From assembly GCA_012729605.1 (NCBI GenBank), contig JAAYCV010000137.1, positions 1 to 42,267 of the forward strand: a stretch of DNA of 42,267 nucleotides, given 5' to 3'. Below, piece by piece: positions 36,998 through 42,267 of the stretch. A program made the translations under genes and the position numbers. Every line of letters starts with the position of its first letter. Within the stretch, counting starts at the first letter, position 1. This DNA is from Ramlibacter sp. (GTDB lineage: Bacteria > Pseudomonadota > Gammaproteobacteria > Burkholderiales > Burkholderiaceae_C). The notes beneath the pieces were generated by a model. It was given only the letters and a program-made list of their open reading frames with translations, was not told the origin of the DNA and ran no database searches.

Positions 36998-37033
36998 CAA
37001 CAACAAGGCCACCCTCGGGTGGCCTTGTTGTTG
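36998..37033. terminator. Convergent terminator between acs and fbp
   Basis: A perfect 17-base inverted repeat (36998-37014 and 37017-37033) separated by two bases. The TTGTTGTTG right side and the matching left side make it bidirectional. It lies 48 bases after the acs stop and 37 bases from the fbp stop. Confidence 0.82.
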
Positions 37034-37070
37034 TCATCCCCGCTGACTGTGCCAGCTGGGAAGAGGCGGC

Positions 37071-38090
37071 TTATTCACCGGCAGCTTCCTGGTGGTACTG
37101 CGCCACACGCTCCACCTCATTCTTGCTGCCCAGGATCACGCTCACGCGCTCATGCAGCTGCGTGGGTTGCACATCCAGGATACGCTGCGTGCCGGTGCTG
37201 GCAGCACCACCCGCCTGTTCGATCAGCCAGGACATCGGATTGGCCTCGTACAGCAGGCGCAGCTTGCCCGGCTTGTTCGGCTCGCGCTTGTCCCAGGGAT
37301 ACATGAAGATGCCGCCGCGCGTCAGGATGCGGTGCACGTCGGCCACCATGCTGGCAATCCAGCGCATGTTGAAGTTCTTGCCGCGCGGGCCTTCCTCGCC
37401 GGCCAGGCACTCGTCGATATAGCGGCGCACCGGCGGCGCCCAGTGGCGCATATTGCTCATGTTGATGGAAAACTCTTTCGTGTCTTCCGGGATGCGCACG
37501 TTTTCCTGCGTCAGCACAAAGCTGCCCAGCTCGCGGTCCAGCGTGAACATGGCCACGCCATCGCCCACTGTCAGCACCAGCGTGGTTTGCGGGCCATAGA
37601 CGCAGTAGCCGGCTGCCACTTGCTGGCGGCCCGGCTGCATGAAGTCGGCTTCGCTCACGCCATCGTGGCTGGCATCTTTCCTGAACACGCTGAAGATGGT
37701 GCCGATGCTCACGTTCACATCGATGTTGCTGGAGCCGTCCAGCGGATCGAACATCAGCAGGTATTCACCGTGCGGGTAGCGGTTGGGCACCAGGTAGATG
37801 CCGTCCATCTCCTCGGACGCCATGGCGGCCAGGTGGCCACCCCATTCGTTGGCCTCGATCAGCACCTCGTTGGCGATGATGTCCAGCTTTTTCTGCACCT
37901 CGCCCTGCACGTTTTCGCTGCCGGCAGTGCCCAGCACCTCGCCCAGCGCGCCCTTGTTCACGGCAAAGCTGATGCGCTTGCAGGCGCGCGCCACCACTTC
38001 CAGCAGCAGGCGCAGCTCGCCGGGAATGCGGCCGTCCAGGCGCTGTTGTTCGACAAGATAGCGGGTCAGGCTGATATTACGGGAGGGCAT
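37071..38090 (-). CDS. fbp: Fructose-1,6-bisphosphatase, class I
   Basis: Gluconeogenic phosphatase converting fructose 1,6-bisphosphate to fructose 6-phosphate; Mg-dependent. It has 339 residues. [10 protein letters not shown] and [26 protein letters not shown] form the metal and phosphate site. [37 protein letters not shown] is the C-terminal signature. I chose the ATG at 38090 ([12 protein letters not shown]); longer frames upstream are not family-like. It is next to acs, which fits growth on acetate. Confidence 0.96.
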   Translation of the reverse strand: MPSRNISLTRYLVEQQRLDGRIPGELRLLLEVVARACKRISFAVNKGALGEVLGTAGSENVQGEVQKKLDIIANEVLIEANEWGGHLAAMASEEMDGIYLVPNRYPHGEYLLMFDPLDGSSNIDVNVSIGTIFSVFRKDASHDGVSEADFMQPGRQQVAAGYCVYGPQTTLVLTVGDGVAMFTLDRELGSFVLTQENVRIPEDTKEFSINMSNMRHWAPPVRRYIDECLAGEEGPRGKNFNMRWIASMVADVHRILTRGGIFMYPWDKREPNKPGKLRLLYEANPMSWLIEQAGGAASTGTQRILDVQPTQLHERVSVILGSKNEVERVAQYHQEAAGE

Positions 38091-38126
38091 GGTCGTCTCG
38101 ATACGAAAAAAGTCAGTGATCTCGAG

Positions 38127-38132
38127 ATTATA
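38127..38132 (-). promoter_or_regulatory. Candidate -10 box for fbp
   Basis: On the minus strand a consensus TATAAT lies about 37 bases before the fbp ATG; no good -35 match. Predicted transcript start near 38120. The gene-free stretch 38091-38529 (439 bases) holds this site, the infA promoter and the long infA leader. Confidence 0.5.
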
Positions 38133-38204
38133 GGGAAGCCGGTGGCTGCCGTTGCCAGCACGGGACGGGTAGCGCGCGGTGGCGTGCCGGTCAAGGGATA
38201 ACCC

Positions 38205-38233
38205 TTGACGTAGCCAGAATAAAGTTGTAAAAT
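38205..38233 (+). promoter_or_regulatory. Sigma-70 promoter of infA
   Basis: TTGACG (38205-38210), a 17-base spacer and TAAAAT (38228-38233): five of six consensus bases in each box. Predicted start near 38240, which gives an untranslated leader of about 290 bases before infA. The leader has small stems such as CTGGCA/TGCCAG and GGTGTT/AACACC but no recognised riboswitch. Confidence 0.75.
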
Positions 38234-38529
38234 CCAATTTTTGCTGCTGCATTCATTTACTTCCGCAAGCAGCCACAGTTGTACAGCCTCTGGCATCTGC
38301 TGCCAGATCCCGCGTCAGCCCGTTCCGGCAGCGGTGTTCACAGGCTGAGAGGTTTCTTCACCATGCCAACACCTGTAGGCCAGCATCCCGCTGAAGCCCG
38401 CGGCGGCGGCGTTTTCCTCTGTGGTTTCTGATTGCGTGTGAATTTTCGGCCCACCAGGCCGCCAGGCACAGCCGGTCATCCCGCCGGTGCCCACACAGCA
38501 GCCGTATGAAACCAATACAGGAGAATCTC

Positions 38530-38790
38530 ATGGCCAAGGAAGAGCTGATTGAAATGCAAGGTGTCGTGGACGAAGTGCTGCCCGACTCCCGTTACCGCGT
38601 GACCCTGGAAAACGGCCACCCCATCGTGGCGTACTCCAGCGGCAAGATGCGCAAGCACCACATCCGTATTCTGGCGGGTGATACCGTGTCCCTGGAGCTG
38701 TCGCCCTACGACCTGAACAAGGGCCGCATCACTTTCCGTCGTCTGGAGCCGCGCACCGGTGGTAGTGCTCCGGCCTACCGTCGCCGCTGA
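38530..38790 (+). CDS. infA: Translation initiation factor IF-1 (second, longer type)
   Basis: Binds the ribosomal A site during initiation. It has 86 residues against 72 for the usual IF-1. The OB fold [53 protein letters not shown] is complete, and the extra C-terminal tail is basic ([17 protein letters not shown]). AGGAGA precedes the ATG. This stand-alone form, outside the ribosomal protein clusters, is common in Betaproteobacteria alongside a normal infA; whether another copy exists here cannot be seen. Confidence 0.95.
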   Translation: MAKEELIEMQGVVDEVLPDSRYRVTLENGHPIVAYSSGKMRKHHIRILAGDTVSLELSPYDLNKGRITFRRLEPRTGGSAPAYRRR

Positions 38791-38829
38791 TCACTGCGCG
38801 CCGCCTGCCTGACAGGTAGCACATAGAAG

Positions 38830-38865
38830 AAGAGCCTGGCAGCTTGGCTGCACAGGCTCTTTTTA
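38830..38865 (+). terminator. Terminator after infA
   Basis: AAGAGCCT (38830-38837) pairs with AGGCTCTT (38854-38861), with an inner GCAGC/GCTGC stem, followed by a T-rich run to 38867. Lies 39 bases past the infA stop and is convergent with pepN. Confidence 0.88.
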
Positions 38866-38923
38866 TTTGCCTATGGGGATGGCGACTTGCCCCTGCCAGG
38901 CAGGCAAGGGCAAGCTGCAGGCA

Positions 38924-41617
38924 TCAGTCTGCCAGCGCGCGCTCCACCACTTCACGCACATCCGGGCTCAGCTCCTTCTTGCCAGCGACGCGGCGGATCG
39001 CTTCGCCAGCGGCGGTGCGGTAGGGCTCGGCCAGGCGTTTCCAGTGGTCCATGGCACGTGCCAGGCGGGCTGCGATCTGGGTGTTGATGGCATCAAGTGC
39101 CAGCACCTGATCGGCCCAGAACACGTAGCCGGCGGCATCGCGGCGGTGAAAGGCGCCGGGGTTGCCGTGGCAGAAGGCCGAGACCAGGCTGCGCACGCGG
39201 TTCGGATTGGTCAGCTGGAAGGCCGGGTGCTGCATCAGCTGGCGCACCTGCGGCAGTACGTCGCCGCTGGCATCGCTGCGCGTGGCCTGCATGGCAAACC
39301 ACTTGTCTACCACCAGCTGTTCGCCCTGGAACTGCTGGTAGAAGCGCTCCAGCGCCGGCTGCGCCAGCGGGCTGCGTGCCTGCAGCAGCGCCTGCAGCGC
39401 GCCGATGCGATCGGTCATGTTACCGGCATCCTTGCTGCGCTGGTAGGCCTTGCCCGGCCAGACGCTGTCGCCATGGTCGGCGGCGGCGCGGCACAGGTTT
39501 TGCAGCGCCAGATTGGCCAGCGCGCGGCGGCCAACGCTGACAGGGTCCAGGCGGTAGGCGCCGGTATCCTGGTGCGCGTGCCACAGAGCTTCCCATTCAC
39601 CGGCCAGCGCATGGGCGATCTGCTGGCGCAGGGCTTCGCTGACTTGCTGGATGCGCTGCGGATTCACCACATCCAGCTGTTCGGCGATTTCGTGCTCGGA
39701 CGGCATGCCCAGCAGCAGGTGCTGGAAGGCCGGATCCAGTTCCGGGTGCAGCAGCACGGTGCGCAGCGCGTCCAGCGTGGCGCTGTCCAGTACCTCGGTC
39801 ACCTCACCATCGGCGCGTATGGCAGCCAGGATCTGGCGCATGATCAGGCGTTGCGCGGCTTCCCAGCGGTTGAAGGCATCGCTGTCGTGGGCTAGCAGGT
39901 GCAGCTGGCTGGCGGCGTCTTCACCTGCCACTTCCAGCTGTACCGGCGCGGAGAACTGGCGCAGCAGCGAAGGCGTGGGCGCGGCGCTCAGGCCGGTAAA
40001 GCGGAACTGTTGCTCGGCCTCGGTCAGCACCAGCACGCGCTCCAGCGGGGCATCGGTATCACCTTCCAGCTGCAGCGGCACCGGCTGGCCGCTGGCATCG
40101 ATCAGGCCCATGCGCACCGGGATCAGGAAGGGCTGCTTGCTGGCCTGGCCGGGCGTGGCCGGGCAGGACTGGCGCAGCGTGAGTGTGTACGTGCCGCTGG
40201 CGGCATCGAACTGGCCATTGGCCTGCAGGCGCGGCGTACCGGACTGGCTGTACCAGCGCTTGAACACGTCGAGCTGCTGTGCCAGCGCGCTGTCCGGATT
40301 GGCATCGGCCATGGCCTGGGCAAAGTCGTCGCAGGTGACGGCCTGGCCGTCATGGCGCTCGAAGTACAGATCCATGCCGCGGCGGAAACCGTCACGGCCG
40401 ACCAGGGTCTGAACCATGCGCACGACTTCGGCTCCCTTCTCGTACACGGTGGCGGTGTAGAAGTTGGAGATCTCCTGGTACTGGTCCGGGCGCACCGGGT
40501 GTGCCATCGGGCCGGCGTCTTCGCTGAACTGGTGGCTGCGCAGCACGCGCACATTGCCGATGCGGCAAACGGCGCGCGCGCTGGGCGTATGCGCCAGGTC
40601 TTCGCTGAATTCCTGGTCACGGAAGACGGTGAGGCCTTCCTTCAGACTCAGCTGGAACCAGTCGCGGCAGGTGATGCGGTTGCCGGTCCAGTTGTGGAAG
40701 TACTCGTGGCCGATCACGCTTTCGATACCGTCAAAATCGGCATCGGTGGCGGTTGAGGGCTTGGCCAGCACATACTTGGTGTTGAAGATGTTCAGGCCCT
40801 TGTTTTCCATGGCGCCGGCGTTGAAATCGCTGGTGGCCACGATCATGAAGCGCTCCAGATCCAGCTTGAGGCCGAAGCGCGCTTCGTCCCAGGCGATGGC
40901 GTTCTGCAGCGAGCGCATGGCGTGCTCGGTCTGGTCCAGGTCGCCCGGGCGTACGTAGACCTGCAGCAGGTGCTCCTGGCCGTCACGCGTGCGGATGCGC
41001 TGCTCGCGCGCCACCAGCTTGCCGGCCACCAGCGCAAACAGGTAGCTCGGCTTGCGGAACGGGTCTTCCCACACGGCGTAGTGGCGGCCGTCGTCCAGCG
41101 TGCCCTGTTCCAGCAGGTTGCCGTTGGACAGCAGCACCGGGTAATCGGCCTGGCTGGCGCGCAGCGTCACCTTGTAGGTGGCCATCACGTCCGGGCGATC
41201 CAGGAAGTAGGTGATGCGGCGGAAGCCCTGGGCCTCGCACTGCGTGAAGAAGCAGCCCTGGCTGGTGTACAGGCCCATCAGCTCGGTGTTCTTGCTGGGG
41301 TTGCAAGTGGTGAAGATTTCCAGCGCGATCGGATCGTTGCCTTCGGGCAGGTTTTCCAGCACCAGCTGGTCACCGTCCAGCTTGAAGGAGCAGCCCTGGC
41401 CGTTGACCAGCACGCGCGCCAGGTTGAGCGCCTCGCCGTCCAGGCGCAGCGGTTGCAGCGGCACATCGGGATTGCGGCGCAGCGTCATGCGGTTGAGCAC
41501 GCGCGTCTTGACCGGATCCAGGTCGAAGGTCAGGTCCACATGGTCGATCCAGAACGCCGGGGAGGCGTAATCCTGGCGGTAGACCGTGGGGGAGGGGGTT
41601 TGGGCTTCTCGGTACAT
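38924..41617 (-). CDS. pepN: Aminopeptidase N (M1 family)
   Basis: Zinc aminopeptidase that degrades cytoplasmic peptides, the final stage of ATP-dependent proteolysis. It has 897 residues, slightly longer than E. coli PepN (870). The exopeptidase signature GAMENKGLNIFN is at about residues 267-278, and the zinc site HEYFHNWTGNR (His304, Glu305, His308) is followed by LSLKEGLTVFRDQEF with the third ligand. The C-terminal half is helical, as in the family. It follows prfB by 30 bases on the same strand and is probably co-transcribed. Confidence 0.96.
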   Translation of the reverse strand: MYREAQTPSPTVYRQDYASPAFWIDHVDLTFDLDPVKTRVLNRMTLRRNPDVPLQPLRLDGEALNLARVLVNGQGCSFKLDGDQLVLENLPEGNDPIALEIFTTCNPSKNTELMGLYTSQGCFFTQCEAQGFRRITYFLDRPDVMATYKVTLRASQADYPVLLSNGNLLEQGTLDDGRHYAVWEDPFRKPSYLFALVAGKLVAREQRIRTRDGQEHLLQVYVRPGDLDQTEHAMRSLQNAIAWDEARFGLKLDLERFMIVATSDFNAGAMENKGLNIFNTKYVLAKPSTATDADFDGIESVIGHEYFHNWTGNRITCRDWFQLSLKEGLTVFRDQEFSEDLAHTPSARAVCRIGNVRVLRSHQFSEDAGPMAHPVRPDQYQEISNFYTATVYEKGAEVVRMVQTLVGRDGFRRGMDLYFERHDGQAVTCDDFAQAMADANPDSALAQQLDVFKRWYSQSGTPRLQANGQFDAASGTYTLTLRQSCPATPGQASKQPFLIPVRMGLIDASGQPVPLQLEGDTDAPLERVLVLTEAEQQFRFTGLSAAPTPSLLRQFSAPVQLEVAGEDAASQLHLLAHDSDAFNRWEAAQRLIMRQILAAIRADGEVTEVLDSATLDALRTVLLHPELDPAFQHLLLGMPSEHEIAEQLDVVNPQRIQQVSEALRQQIAHALAGEWEALWHAHQDTGAYRLDPVSVGRRALANLALQNLCRAAADHGDSVWPGKAYQRSKDAGNMTDRIGALQALLQARSPLAQPALERFYQQFQGEQLVVDKWFAMQATRSDASGDVLPQVRQLMQHPAFQLTNPNRVRSLVSAFCHGNPGAFHRRDAAGYVFWADQVLALDAINTQIAARLARAMDHWKRLAEPYRTAAGEAIRRVAGKKELSPDVREVVERALAD

Positions 41618-41647
41618 CTCTCTCGTTCTCGGGTTGCTGTGGCGCGC

Positions 41648-42267
41648 TTACGCGCTGCCCACATTGGCCTTCAGGGAGGCTTCGATGAACACGTCCAGAT
41701 CGCCATCCAGCACTTTCTGGGTGTTGTTCACCTCGACGTTGGTGCGCAGGTCCTTGATGCGGCTGTTGTCCAGCACATAGCTGCGGATCTGGTGGCCCCA
41801 GCCCACATCGCTCTTGGTGGATTCGAGCTTTTCCTGCTCTTCCATGCGCTTGCGCATTTCGTGCTCGTACATGCGCGAACGCAGGCGCTGCCAGGCCATG
41901 TCACGGTTGCTGTGCTGGCTGCGGCTGTCCTGGCACTGCACCACGATGCCGGTCGGCACGTGCGTCAGGCGCACGGCGGAATCGGTCTTGTTGATGTGCT
42001 GGCCACCGGCACCGGATGCGCGGTAGGTGTCCACGCGCACGTCGGCCGGGTTGATGTCGATTTCGATCGAGTCATCGATTTCCGGGTAGACGAACACGCT
42101 GGCAAAGCTGGTATGGCGGCCACCGGAGGAGTCGAACGGCGACTTGCGCACCAGGCGGTGCACGCCGGTTTCGGTACGCAGCAGGCCAAAGGCGTATTCG
42201 CCATCGATCTTCAGGCTGGCACTCTTGATGCCGGCGACGTCGCCCGGGGTTTCCTCCTGGATCTCGA
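41648..42267 (-). CDS. prfB: Peptide chain release factor 2 (N-terminal part outside window)
   Basis: RF2 ends translation at UGA and UAA. The frame is open to the window edge, so about 206 C-terminal residues are present of roughly 367. The stop-codon recognition tripeptide SPF is in [12 protein letters not shown], and the catalytic GGQ (41999-42007) is in [22 protein letters not shown]. The end, [40 protein letters not shown], is RF2-type. An internal GTG at 42163 is not the start. The usual programmed +1 frameshift site of prfB lies near codon 25 and is outside the window. Confidence 0.96.
   Translation of the reverse strand, partial: EIQEETPGDVAGIKSASLKIDGEYAFGLLRTETGVHRLVRKSPFDSSGGRHTSFASVFVYPEIDDSIEIDINPADVRVDTYRASGAGGQHINKTDSAVRLTHVPTGIVVQCQDSRSQHSNRDMAWQRLRSRMYEHEMRKRMEEQEKLESTKSDVGWGHQIRSYVLDNSRIKDLRTNVEVNNTQKVLDGDLDVFIEASLKANVGSA

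Noticed and set aside
34871-37012. 713-codon minus-strand frame opposite acs
   Set aside because: Antisense shadow of the clear acs gene; it crosses the terminator and has His/Asp/Gly-rich composition typical of such shadows.
38334-38400. CTGAGA word in the infA leader, resembling part of a TPP riboswitch
   Set aside because: The second conserved half (ACCTGAT and the GGATAATGCCAGCG region) is absent, and infA is not a thiamine gene.

Overview
The window is high-GC bacterial core chromosome. Gene content and order point to a betaproteobacterium of the order Burkholderiales, perhaps Alcaligenaceae-like (inference). The support is the run ilvI-ilvH-ilvC-psd-pssA-leuA, a PHA-granule phasin, a second-type infA of 86 residues, an EF-P with arginine at position 32, and an aspartate/glutamate leucyltransferase. 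I see no tRNA or rRNA gene, insertion sequence, prophage, integrase, CRISPR array or toxin-antitoxin pair. Genes are closely packed and many end in strong hairpins.

Layout. 1-3314: the 3' part of nadE, then glnB (PII), facing a minus-strand run of RDD membrane protein, dgkA and a LOG-family hydrolase. 3315-10640: branched-chain amino acid and phospholipid cluster, with candidate RNA control elements upstream of ilvI, between ilvI and ilvH, and upstream of leuA. 10854-16197: a D-Ala-D-Ala peptidase with a very long low-complexity extension, an IclR regulator, bpt, ung and aat. 16296-22636: a DUF302 protein, rlhA, a parvulin-type foldase, bolA, yciB, msrB and selO. 22759-27835: acyl-CoA ligase, a secreted basic protein of unknown function, a short-chain dehydrogenase, a patatin lipoprotein and a phasin with a clear promoter and operator-like palindrome. 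28093-34670: rmuC, a small Cys-rich lipoprotein, a second LOG protein, efp, an unknown membrane protein, dut, an mnmC with an eroded methyltransferase half, and yggX. 34952-42267: acs, fbp, infA, pepN and the 3' part of prfB.

How the genes work together. IlvIHC make the valine/isoleucine intermediates, and LeuA draws 2-ketoisovalerate into leucine. A 17-codon leader with tandem Leu codons and mutually exclusive hairpins suggests that leuA expression senses leucine supply. Psd and PssA make phosphatidylethanolamine, and DgkA recycles diacylglycerol. Acs, the acyl-CoA ligase, the dehydrogenase and the phasin fit acetate, fatty-acid and storage-polymer metabolism. EF-P, IF-1, RF2, MnmC and RlhA serve translation. 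Bpt, Aat and PepN serve protein turnover.

I do not find a large undescribed system. The best leads are regulatory and structural: the leuA attenuator, the paired hairpins before ilvH, the phasin operator, the degenerate MnmC methyltransferase domain with an in-frame 27-bp repeat, the 659-residue S11 peptidase, and two small secreted proteins with no recognisable family. No database or folding search was run; family assignments rest on recognised motifs, lengths and gene context.
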